DNA of 7,146 bases from Burkholderiaceae bacterium. Its GTDB lineage: Bacteria > Pseudomonadota > Gammaproteobacteria > Burkholderiales > Burkholderiaceae_C. Position numbers and translations under genes: made by a program. Location of the stretch: contig JALQVJ010000068.1 of NCBI GenBank assembly GCA_023260355.1, positions 1 through 7,146 on the forward strand. Direction: 5' to 3'. This document shows, one piece after another, positions 1 to 7,146 of this stretch; the first letter of the stretch is position 1, and each line of letters begins with the position of its first letter. The notes under the pieces are model-generated. The model saw nothing but the letters and a program-made list of their open reading frames with translations, did not search any database and was not told the DNA's origin.

Positions 1-163
1 AGGAACGCACTTGGCTGTCAATCGCCCGCATGCTCGCACAACCGCTCAGAGCCAGAGCGCACAAGACTGCAAGGGTTAGGCATTGCCATGAGCCGCACAG
101 GCGGGCTACCCACGGCGTCAGCAACGCCTTTGGAGCCGTCGTGTGCGCGCGTGAGTGGGTCAT
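1..163 (-). CDS. Lipoprotein, N-terminal part only (gene runs off the left edge)
   Basis: The frame begins with ATG at 161-163, 5 nt after the ttcA stop, and stays open to the window edge for 54 codons. It encodes a long, basic, polar N-region (about residues 1-28), then a hydrophobic stretch LTLAVLCALAL and a textbook lipobox, L39-S40-G41-C42. The mature protein would start CASMRAIDSQVRS. This predicts signal peptidase II cleavage and lipidation at Cys42, so a membrane-anchored periplasmic protein. Position +2 is Ala, which does not suggest inner-membrane retention. The N-region is longer than usual, so the true start could be an internal codon such as the TTG 13 codons in; no strong ribosome binding site decides this. 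The mature start resembles DUF4136-type lipoproteins, but too little is visible to assign a family. The gene is probably the last or next member of the folM-folB-ttcA operon and may be coupled to ttcA translation. Confidence 0.72.
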   Translation of the reverse strand, partial: MTHSRAHTTAPKALLTPWVARLCGSWQCLTLAVLCALALSGCASMRAIDSQVRS

Positions 164-168
164 GTGCG

Positions 169-1086
169 TCAGACATCCTCCGGCTGCAGCCAGCGGACCG
201 TGGTGGGCGGCACGACTGGCAAATCATCGAACGCGATATCGCCGTCCGCTTGGGCTTGACCGGTGGCCTTGACGGTTTTGAAGGCAAACAAACGGTGATC
301 CATCAAGTGGCTAGGGATGACGTTTTGAAGCGCTGTGAACATGCTTTGGGTGCGGCCTGGAAACTTCTTTTCCCACTCTTGCAACATGGCAGACATTTGC
401 TGGCGTTGCAATTGGTCTTGGCTGCCACACAACGTGCAAGGAATGATGGGGAACTGTCGCACCTCAGCATAGCGCGCGAGGTCCTTTTCCTCGACATAAG
501 CGAGCGGACGAATCACAACGTGCTCACCGTTGTCGCTGGTCAACTTGGGGGGCATGCCCTTGAGGCGTCCCGCGAAAAAGAAATTCAGCAGTGTGGTTTG
601 CAGGATGTCATCGCGGTGGTGCCCAAGGGCGATTTTGGTCGCGCCCAACTCAGTGGCGACGCGGTACAGGATGCCTCGTCGCAGTCGGCTGCACAGGCTG
701 CACATCGTTTTGCCCTCAGGCACTTTTTCTTTGACGATGCTGTAGGTGTCTTGCTCTTCGATGTGAAATGGCACGCCCACTTCACGCAGGTAGTTGGGCA
801 AAACGTCTTCCGGAAAGCCAGGCTGCTTCTGGTCTAGGTTGACCGCGATGATGTCAAACGAGACAGGCGCACGATCGCGCAGCTTCATCAAAATATCCAG
901 CATGCCGTAGCTGTCTTTGCCGCCGGACAAGCACACCATGACTTTGTCACCGTCCTCAATCATGTTGAAGTCCGCGATGGCCTGCCCGACTTGGCGGCAC
1001 AAGCGTTTTTCGAGCTTGTTGTTGTCGTAGGCTTGGCGTTGTGCTTTTTTGTCCGGAAAGGCCACGACTGCGTTGGTGTTCACCAT
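169..1086 (-). CDS. ttcA: tRNA 2-thiocytidine(32) synthetase TtcA
   Basis: This ATP-dependent enzyme adds sulfur to cytidine 32 in the anticodon loop of certain tRNAs, using a 4Fe-4S cluster. The 305-residue product is close to the E. coli length (about 311). The PP-loop ATP pyrophosphatase signature SGGKDS lies at residues 54-59. A CSLC pair (Cys129, Cys132) is followed by SRLRRG, and a second pair CTLC holds Cys217 and Cys220. In the family, the first pair plus one later Cys bind the cluster. GHHRDD at 155-160 is also characteristic. The ATG at 1084-1086 is supported by a GGAG 8 nt upstream (complement of 1095-1098) and overlaps the folB stop by 7 nt, so translation is probably coupled. All key residues are present. 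The cluster-bearing Cys residues separate it from TilS and other PP-loop enzymes. Confidence 0.97.
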   Translation of the reverse strand: MVNTNAVVAFPDKKAQRQAYDNNKLEKRLCRQVGQAIADFNMIEDGDKVMVCLSGGKDSYGMLDILMKLRDRAPVSFDIIAVNLDQKQPGFPEDVLPNYLREVGVPFHIEEQDTYSIVKEKVPEGKTMCSLCSRLRRGILYRVATELGATKIALGHHRDDILQTTLLNFFFAGRLKGMPPKLTSDNGEHVVIRPLAYVEEKDLARYAEVRQFPIIPCTLCGSQDQLQRQQMSAMLQEWEKKFPGRTQSMFTALQNVIPSHLMDHRLFAFKTVKATGQAQADGDIAFDDLPVVPPTTVRWLQPEDV

Positions 1087-1451
1087 TGCCCACTCTCCAT
1101 GCGGATGGCGACTTCGCAGTCGTCAAAAATTTCTAATTTGGCGATCTTTACACGCACACCGACGACGCCGGGCAGCTGCATCAGGCGCTTGGACAGACGA
1201 CCGATCATGGTCTCCAGCAAATTGATGTGCTCCGCTGTGCATTCATCGATGATGATTTGCCGCACGCGGCGGTAGTCCAACACGTGGTTGATGTCATCGT
1301 CACGAGGCAGCAGCTTTTGCGGACCTTGGTTGAGCTCGGCATCGACTTGGATGGGTTGAGGCGTCGTTTTTTCGTGCGCCAAGATGCCCAAATTCGCAGT
1401 AAAGCGCAGGCCGGTCAGAGTGAGTATTTGGGTGCCTTGCGTTTGGCTCAT
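1080..1451 (-). CDS. folB: Dihydroneopterin aldolase FolB
   Basis: This cytoplasmic enzyme of tetrahydrofolate synthesis cleaves 7,8-dihydroneopterin to 6-hydroxymethyl-dihydropterin and glycolaldehyde; family members also epimerise to dihydromonapterin. The product is 123 residues, the usual size. Family landmarks are LGILAHEK with Glu27, VLDYRRV with Tyr60, the pterin-binding glutamate region HINLLETM with Glu80, and IAKLEIF with the expected conserved lysine Lys105. These assignments are by motif position rather than a computed alignment. The ATG at 1449-1451 overlaps the stop of the upstream reductase as ATGA, and its own stop overlaps the ttcA start by 7 nt. Only a weak purine stretch (GAAG) precedes the start, so it probably depends on reinitiation from the upstream gene. 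Pairing with a pteridine-reductase-like gene supports a pterin role. Confidence 0.93.
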   Translation of the reverse strand: MSQTQGTQILTLTGLRFTANLGILAHEKTTPQPIQVDAELNQGPQKLLPRDDDINHVLDYRRVRQIIIDECTAEHINLLETMIGRLSKRLMQLPGVVGVRVKIAKLEIFDDCEVAIRMESGQW

Positions 1452-2239
1452 GGCTTCATCAATGAAAAATCGCGTGCTTGTCGCACCAAATGTTGGCCAC
1501 CATCAACCACGATGGTGGTGCCTGTGATGGCAGGGTTGTTGAGCGCAAAACTCACGGTTTGAGCGATATCTTGCGCGGTAGAGGATTGTCCCAAAGGCGC
1601 AAGGCGGTGCAAAGCCCTGAAGGCGTCGTCATCCAGCATGTGGCTGGTGAGCGTCAAGCCGGGCGCCACGCCAACGACGCGGACATCGGGTGCCAAGGCT
1701 TGGGCCAACATGGTGTTGGCGCACTCGAGTGCCGCCTTGGAGAGCGTGTAGCTTAGGAAATCTGGGTTGAGGTTGTAGAGCTTTTGATCAAGCAGATTGA
1801 TCACGGCACCTTTCGCATCTCGGCTTTTGAGGTGGGTGGCCAAGCACTGCGCCAGCAGGACGGGCGCCAAGGTGTTGGTGCGCATGTGGGCGTCAAACGA
1901 TGCCGTGTCGATGTCGGCTACCGTGTCCAGTTCAAACAACGACGCGCTGTTCACCACCGCGTCGACTTGGCCCCAGGCGCTCACGACGTCTGCGAACAAC
2001 TGGCGCACCTCAGCGGCTTGACTCAGATCGGCCGCCCACAGGGCAAACCTGCCTTGCGGGGCGATGGCCTGCAAATCCTGCACGGTTTGCGCGGCCTCTG
2101 CGCGCGAGCGCCCGCAGTGCACAGCAACGTCCCACCCCTCGCTGGCCAAGTGCAAGGCCATTTCGCGGCCGAGCCGTTTGGCAGCTCCAGTGATCAGAAC
2201 CACTCGCGATGGACTTGGGTTTGGCGGCGCAGTGGGCAT
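1448..2239 (-). CDS. Pteridine-reductase-like short-chain dehydrogenase (FolM/PTR1 type)
   Basis: This is a 263-residue NAD(P)H-dependent oxidoreductase with a Rossmann fold. The cofactor loop is TGAAKRLG (residues 17-24), the TGxxxRxG form found in pteridine reductases rather than the classical TGxxxGxG. NSAS is at 97-100. The active site is Asp151, Tyr164 and Lys168 in LLDQKLYNLNPDFLSYTLSK: Asp replaces the usual catalytic Ser, as in PTR1 and FolM. A VAPGLTL loop (191-197) and a C-terminal ITGTTIVVDGG (238-248) complete the fold. FolM reduces dihydromonapterin to tetrahydromonapterin and can reduce dihydrofolate weakly. Overlap with folB (ATGA) makes a pterin substrate likely, though the exact one is inferred. 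I chose the ATG at 2237-2239 because the fold begins about 12 residues later; upstream in-frame codons read antisense to the divergent methyltransferase and look like no family sequence. No good ribosome binding site is visible. Confidence 0.88.
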   Translation of the reverse strand: MPTAPPNPSPSRVVLITGAAKRLGREMALHLASEGWDVAVHCGRSRAEAAQTVQDLQAIAPQGRFALWAADLSQAAEVRQLFADVVSAWGQVDAVVNSASLFELDTVADIDTASFDAHMRTNTLAPVLLAQCLATHLKSRDAKGAVINLLDQKLYNLNPDFLSYTLSKAALECANTMLAQALAPDVRVVGVAPGLTLTSHMLDDDAFRALHRLAPLGQSSTAQDIAQTVSFALNNPAITGTTIVVDGGQHLVRQARDFSLMKP

Positions 2240-2249
2240 GGCAGACAAT
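2221..2249 (+). promoter_or_regulatory. Possible sigma70-type promoter for the methyltransferase gene
   Basis: TTGGCG (2221-2226) and GACAAT (2244-2249) each match the consensus hexamers at 4 of 6 positions and are separated by exactly 17 nt. A start site 6-7 nt after the -10 box would fall at about 2256, on the GTG proposed as start codon, which would give a leaderless transcript. The elements lie inside the start of the divergent reductase gene. This is inference from spacing only; similar matches arise by chance. Confidence 0.3.
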
Positions 2250-2255
2250 AGAGGG

Positions 2256-3425
2256 GTGAAAACAACGCCTAGTTTATCCAGTCCCGCCAGCGAAAGCCGA
2301 GGCCATGGTGATGCCCCGCGTCCAACGCAGGCTGATGCCGCCATGCGCGCGCTGATCGCCGAAGCCGGGGGATGGGTGCCGTTTGATGTCTTCATGCACC
2401 ATGCGCTGTATGCGCCCAACTGGGGCTACTACGCCACGCCGAGGCGGTTGATTGGGCTGGGTTTTGGTGATGGCAGTGATTTCGTGACGGCGCCTGAGCT
2501 CTCCCCTGTGTTTGCCCAAACGCTGGCGCGTGCGGTGGCCGCTTGGATGGCGCACACTGGCGTCGATGAGATTTGGGAATTCGGCGCTGGCCGAGGTGTG
2601 TTGGCGCGGGACGTTTTGAAGGCGCTGGACGCGCTGGGCTGCGGGCCGCGCCAAGGGCGCGTGCGTCGGTATGTGATCGTTGAGGTTTCCGGGGCTTTGC
2701 GGGGCGTGCAGTCAGACACGCTCAGTGAGTATTCGAGCGTCGTCGAGTGGGCCGAGGCGTGGCCAGAGCACTTGCGTGCCGTGGTCCTCGGCAATGAGGT
2801 GCTGGATGCCATGCCTGTGCAGTTGCTGTGCCGCTCTGCAGGTCAGTGGTTCGAGCGCGGGGTGTCGATGCAGGGCGACGCCTTGGTCTGGGTGGATCGC
2901 CCGACCGAGCTGCGCCCGCCCACGCCAATCCCTGGAGAACACGACTACCTGACCGAAATTCATCCGCAAGCACACGCCTGGGTGCAGGACTTGGGTCGGC
3001 GACTCACGCATGGCGTGGTCGCGTTGTTTGACTATGGGTTTCCCGAGGCGGAGTACTACCACCCGCAACGCAGTGGCGGCACGGTCATGTGCCACCAAGG
3101 CCACTTGAGCGACCCGCATCCACTCGAGGCTGTCGGCGAAAAGGACATCACAGCTCACGTTGACTTCACAGGGATCGCGCTGGCCGCTCAAGATGCCGGG
3201 TTGGCTGTGGTGGGTTACACAAGCCAAGGCAGTTTTTTGTTGGACGCAGGGCTGGTTGATGTCCTGCCACAAGCGAGTGCCGCTCAGCAGGCTGCTGCCT
3301 TGAAGTTGATCCACGAGCACGAAATGGGCGAACTGTTCAAAGTCATCGTTTTGGCGCCAGAGGCCAGCGCCGCTGATGTGCCCGCCATGGGTTTCGTGCG
3401 TGGCGACCGCACGCACACACTCTGA
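2256..3425 (+). CDS. MidA/NDUFAF7-family SAM-dependent methyltransferase
   Basis: This belongs to the DUF185 (COG1565) class I methyltransferases. The mitochondrial member NDUFAF7/MidA dimethylates an arginine of a complex I subunit; the bacterial substrate is not known to me. With a GTG start the product is 389 residues. Visible landmarks: AGGWVPFDVFMHHALYAPNW (37-56), TAPELSPVF (78-86), a SAM-binding motif I EFGAGRG (108-114), GNEVLDAMPV (179-188), ALFDYG (256-261), a CHQGH segment (279-283), DITAHVDFT (297-305) and a C-terminal EMGELFKVIVLA. The start is uncertain. An in-frame ATG at 2238-2240 overlaps the divergent reductase start codon. GTG 2256 has a purine run AGAGGG directly abutting it, too close for a normal ribosome binding site. 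ATG 2343 would still keep the conserved core. The stop overlaps the next gene by 1 nt (TGATG), so the two are probably co-translated. Confidence 0.9.
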   Translation: MKTTPSLSSPASESRGHGDAPRPTQADAAMRALIAEAGGWVPFDVFMHHALYAPNWGYYATPRRLIGLGFGDGSDFVTAPELSPVFAQTLARAVAAWMAHTGVDEIWEFGAGRGVLARDVLKALDALGCGPRQGRVRRYVIVEVSGALRGVQSDTLSEYSSVVEWAEAWPEHLRAVVLGNEVLDAMPVQLLCRSAGQWFERGVSMQGDALVWVDRPTELRPPTPIPGEHDYLTEIHPQAHAWVQDLGRRLTHGVVALFDYGFPEAEYYHPQRSGGTVMCHQGHLSDPHPLEAVGEKDITAHVDFTGIALAAQDAGLAVVGYTSQGSFLLDAGLVDVLPQASAAQQAAALKLIHEHEMGELFKVIVLAPEASAADVPAMGFVRGDRTHTL

Positions 3426-3631
3426 TGCTGCGCTGGTTCTTCTTTATGGCCTTGGCCTTGATGCTGTTTCAGGCGGCATGGCCTTGGCTGTCGCGCTTGG
3501 GGCTGGGACGCATGCCCCTGGATTGGCGCTTTCGTTGGCTGGGCCGCGAGTGGTCAGTGCCGATCGGTTCAACCGTGATCCTGACGGGCGTGATGATGTT
3601 GATTGAGCGGGTGTTTTGGCATTGGCTTTGA
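3425..3631 (+). CDS. Small DUF2905-type inner-membrane protein
   Basis: The 68-residue protein has two hydrophobic segments, at about residues 3-21 and 45-62. They are separated by a short polar loop carrying LGLGRMPLDW (25-34), which matches the LGRLPGD-like signature of DUF2905 proteins; the VPIGSTVIL that follows corresponds to their second membrane segment. Both ends are probably on the same side of the inner membrane. No catalytic motif is visible, and I know of no established function for this family. The ATG shares its A with the stop codon of the methyltransferase gene and has no ribosome binding site of its own, so it probably depends on termination-reinitiation. That linkage suggests a shared, perhaps membrane-related, role, but this is inference. 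Aromatic residues near both ends (WFFF, FWHWL) suit interfacial anchoring. Confidence 0.82.
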   Translation: MLRWFFFMALALMLFQAAWPWLSRLGLGRMPLDWRFRWLGREWSVPIGSTVILTGVMMLIERVFWHWL

Positions 3632-3634
3632 GGT

Positions 3635-3657
3635 TGTGCCGAAGATGGTCGGCCACA
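3635..3657 (+). terminator. Weak hairpin after the DUF2905 gene
   Basis: TGTGCCGA (3635-3642) can pair with TCGG-C-CACA (3649-3657), with one bulged C and a 6-nt loop. It begins a few bases after the stop codon, where a terminator would be expected, but no T-run follows (the next bases are CTTGAAAA). It may be a weak or Rho-assisted 3' end rather than a true intrinsic terminator. Confidence 0.3.
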
Positions 3658-3699
3658 CTTGAAAATCTGACGTTACCCCGCACTTAAAAGTTACCTCGC
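3656..3699. repeat. Imperfect repeats CACTT(G)AAAA / GTTACCyCGC
   Basis: Two related units lie in the gap before trxC. CACTTGAAAA (3656-3665) is followed by GTTACCCCGC (3672-3681), and CACTTAAAA (3681-3689) is followed by GTTACCTCGC (3690-3699). The GTTACC cores are 18 nt apart. Two readings are possible: a tandem operator for trxC, or the remnant of an insertion-sequence end. IS21-family ends often carry several copies of GGGGTAACTTTT-like repeats, which this resembles on the minus strand. No transposase gene is present. TTGAAA at 3659-3664 could also serve as a -35 box, though no convincing -10 is correctly spaced. Confidence 0.4.
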
Positions 3700-3737
3700 C
3701 ACTGCTTCGCCAAGCAAGCTGGCCTCGCATGCCAATC

Positions 3738-3743
3738 GAAGGA
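3738..3743 (+). promoter_or_regulatory. Ribosome binding site that sets the trxC start
   Basis: GAAGGA lies 6 nt before the ATG at 3750. This favours that codon over the in-frame ATG at 3729, which would place the site inside the coding region and has no comparable motif in front of it. Confidence 0.75.
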
Positions 3744-3749
3744 TTCACC

Positions 3750-4184
3750 ATGACTGATCACACCCATGTGGTTTGCCCGCACTGTCACGCCACCAATCGC
3801 GTTCCGACAGGGAGCTTGGGTGCTCAAGCGCATTGCGGCAAGTGTCATCAGTCCATGTTTGAGCAAAAACCGGTGGCATTAACAGAGGCCAATTTTGACC
3901 GCCATATTCAAAAGAGCGACTTGCCGCTTTTGGTGGATTTTTGGGCGCCATGGTGTGGCCCATGCCGCATGATGGCGCCACACTTTGAAGCGGCTGCGGC
4001 GCAGTTGGAGCCGCAGTTCAGGCTCGCCAAAGTCAATACAGAAGAGGCCCAGGCGTTGGCGGCCCGCTATCAGATTCGCAGTATTCCAACGATTGCTGTA
4101 TTCAAGGGTGGCCGCATGGTCGCGAGTCAACCCGGAGCCATGGGACAGGCCGATTTGGTGCGCTGGGCCAGAGCGCACGCTTGA
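3750..4184 (+). CDS. trxC: Thioredoxin 2 (TrxC), zinc-ribbon thioredoxin
   Basis: This 144-residue cytoplasmic thiol-disulfide reductant is reduced by thioredoxin reductase and in E. coli belongs to the OxyR oxidative-stress response. The N-terminal zinc ribbon has CPHC (Cys9, Cys12) and CGKC (Cys29, Cys32), the feature that separates TrxC from TrxA. The thioredoxin fold follows, with the active site WCGPC (68-72), VDFWAPWC before it, and the cis-proline loop SIPTI with Pro113. The E. coli protein has 139 residues, so this is full length. The start at 3750 is set by a strong GAAGGA site 6 nt upstream. The gene stands alone between two gaps. No clear OxyR site could be recognised by eye, so regulation is open. 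Confidence 0.95.
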   Translation: MTDHTHVVCPHCHATNRVPTGSLGAQAHCGKCHQSMFEQKPVALTEANFDRHIQKSDLPLLVDFWAPWCGPCRMMAPHFEAAAAQLEPQFRLAKVNTEEAQALAARYQIRSIPTIAVFKGGRMVASQPGAMGQADLVRWARAHA

Positions 4185-6055
<1,871 letters not shown>

Positions 6056-6182
6056 TCCAGCAGCACTGAGGCAGACTGGCTGCATTCCGCTGCTCCGTGC
6101 AAAACTCACAGCAGATCTCGATCGCAGACAAGCGATCTCGCTTATTTCACCTGAACTTGAACGGCGTCGGTGGGGTGCGATC
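6056..6182. other. Convergent gap between pgm and the cca-like gene
   Basis: The 127-nt gap lies between two stop codons facing each other, so it should hold the transcription ends of both genes. No gene is seen. GATCTC is repeated at 6115-6120 (as part of AGATCTCG), at 6134-6139 and at 6179-6184, the last running into the cca-like stop codon. The best hairpin is annotated separately. Confidence 0.5.
6120..6137. terminator. Possible bidirectional terminator hairpin
   Basis: GATCGC (6120-6125) and GCGATC (6132-6137) form a perfect 6-bp stem around a 6-nt loop, AGACAA. On the plus strand TCGCTTATTT follows, a weak T-rich tail; an alternative stem AAGCG/CGCTT directly precedes ATTT. The position between convergent genes suits termination, but the stem is short and neither strand has a strong T-run. 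Confidence 0.35.
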
Positions 6183-7146
6183 TCAGACGGACATAGCGGC
6201 AGTGACAGCGGCGATCCGAGCCGATTGAATCGCTTGTCCAATGCGGGCGCCGAGCCCTTGCGCTGGGGATGCAGTTGTGACCTGGGCGGCGATGCTGGCG
6301 GTATCGATGGCGAGCGCGGCGCGCAATGCGTGACCTAGACGACGGCGTTGTGGATACGGTGCCTCTGACAGGCCCAAGCGCCCGCGCGCGTCGCATTCGC
6401 AGGCGATCAAGACTTGTTCGAAACGCTCAGGGCGACGAAAGGCATCGCACCGCTCAAGCAGTCGGACGAGGGCTTCTGCCGAGAACCCGCCGCTCGCGTG
6501 GATGTTGCCATGCTCTTTGGCAACGACCTCGGCAAGTTGTTTGCCCTCTTGTGGCACGCGCCAGCGCTCGCACATCTGGCGTGCGAGCTGGGCGCTGCGT
6601 CCTTCGTGTCCGATGTGTCGTGGCAACACATCTGCTGGTGTGGTGCCTTTGCCCAGGTCGTGGCACAAGCAAGCCAGCCGTGTGAATAGCTCAGCACCGA
6701 TGCTGGCGCTGTGGTCCAAGACCATCATGGTGTGGATGCCGGTGTCAATCTCCGGGTGATACTCGGCGCGTTGCGGCACGCCCCACAGCCGGTGCAGTTC
6801 AGGCCACAGGATGGCCAACGCGCCGCAGTCCTTGAGCACCTCAAAGAAGCGCGAGGGTTTGGAGCCCATCAATGCGCGGGCCATTTCTTGCCACACACGC
6901 TCTGGGACCAGTGCATCAATTTCACCTGCATCGACCATGCGACGCATGAGCGCTTGGGTCTCAGGGGCAATGCGCATGTGTGGCCAGCGTGCGGCGAAGC
7001 GGGCGATGCGCAGCTTCTTCAGCACGCCATCCTGCGGCAGGCTGGCCTGGTTGTGAACACGTCCGTCCCGCTGTGGCGCCGGTTGGTCGCCAGGATTAGC
7101 CATGGGAGCCATGAGCAGCAGCACTCCAAGCAAGAGGAAAGGCTTC
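6183..7146 (-). CDS. cca: CCA tRNA nucleotidyltransferase, C-terminal/HD half (5' end outside window, N-terminal part abnormal)
   Basis: The frame is open from the right edge to the stop at 6183-6185. From RIARFAARW onward it follows the multifunctional CCA protein (Cca), which adds or repairs the tRNA 3' CCA and carries an HD phosphohydrolase domain. Matching stretches include DALVPERVWQEM, FFEVLKDCGALAILWPEL, HPEIDTGIHTMMVLD, the HD motif LCHDLGKGTTP (His at 6660-6662, Asp at 6657-6659), LPRHIGHEGRS, KEHGNIHASGGF, ERCDAFRRPERF and CECDARGRLG. It ends with the usual short helical tail. The roughly 50 codons before this do not fit. Where the family has RRDLTINAMA and then EDPxRxLR, the window shows VLLLMAPMA and LPQDGVLKKLR. 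The EDxxR element is needed to recognise CTP and ATP, so activity is doubtful. It may be a degraded gene, an HD-only remnant with a new N-terminus, or a sequence error near the edge. The HD half itself looks intact. Confidence 0.8.
   Translation of the reverse strand, partial: KPFLLLGVLLLMAPMANPGDQPAPQRDGRVHNQASLPQDGVLKKLRIARFAARWPHMRIAPETQALMRRMVDAGEIDALVPERVWQEMARALMGSKPSRFFEVLKDCGALAILWPELHRLWGVPQRAEYHPEIDTGIHTMMVLDHSASIGAELFTRLACLCHDLGKGTTPADVLPRHIGHEGRSAQLARQMCERWRVPQEGKQLAEVVAKEHGNIHASGGFSAEALVRLLERCDAFRRPERFEQVLIACECDARGRLGLSEAPYPQRRRLGHALRAALAIDTASIAAQVTTASPAQGLGARIGQAIQSARIAAVTAAMSV

Noticed and set aside
88..837. A 249-codon plus-strand open frame opposite ttcA
   Set aside because: It is antisense to a gene whose motifs are all present; its own product shows no family features and arises from GC-rich codon bias.
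2064..2237. N-terminal extension of the methyltransferase to an ATG at 2064
   Set aside because: This stretch is antisense to the conserved nucleotide-binding region of the reductase, and its Cys/Arg-rich sequence does not resemble the family.
2240..2419. N-terminal extension of the reductase to a TTG at 2417-2419
   Set aside because: The extra 60 residues read antisense to the conserved methyltransferase start and precede the normal fold start; the ATG at 2239 gives the standard family length.
2712..3416. A 234-codon minus-strand open frame opposite the methyltransferase
   Set aside because: It is antisense to conserved MidA motifs and has no recognisable domain or ribosome binding site.

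Overview
This window looks like chromosomal DNA of a betaproteobacterium, probably Burkholderiales and possibly Comamonadaceae. The grounds are the GC-rich composition, the style of the proteins (TtcA, FolB, a MidA-type methyltransferase, TrxC) and the tight gene packing. This is a judgement from protein appearance, not from a search. Most of the window is ordinary housekeeping DNA. I saw no tRNA, rRNA, CRISPR array, phage gene or transposase.

Layout. Positions 1-2239 hold a minus-strand operon, read right to left: a pteridine-reductase-like short-chain dehydrogenase (FolM/PTR1 type), folB (dihydroneopterin aldolase), ttcA (tRNA 2-thiocytidine synthetase), then the start of a lipoprotein gene cut by the left edge. 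The first three genes overlap by 4 and 7 nt, and the lipoprotein starts 5 nt after ttcA, so translational coupling is likely. Running the other way, with start codons only about 16 nt apart or even overlapping, is a MidA/NDUFAF7-like methyltransferase gene (from about 2256). It is coupled through a TGATG junction to a 68-residue DUF2905-type membrane protein. After a 118-nt gap with GTTACC repeats comes trxC (zinc-ribbon thioredoxin 2). After a 230-nt gap with a perfect 14-nt palindrome comes a full-length phosphoglucomutase of the glucose-specific PGM1-like type. It converges on the 3' end of a cca-like gene, which enters from the right edge on the minus strand.

How the genes fit together. 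The reductase and FolB both act on pterins (folate or tetrahydromonapterin supply), and TtcA thiolates C32 of tRNAs. CCA-end repair is a second tRNA function, but the cca gene is odd: the HD half is well conserved, whereas the readable part before it lacks the expected nucleotidyltransferase landmarks. MidA-type proteins are protein-arginine methyltransferases in mitochondria, where they serve complex I assembly; their bacterial role is less clear. TrxC is a thiol reductant, and Pgm links glycogen, nucleotide-sugar and glycolytic pools.

The points most worth a second look are the degraded cca 5' part, the very tight divergent start with a possible leaderless GTG transcript, the edge lipoprotein gene, and the repeats in the two gaps flanking trxC.
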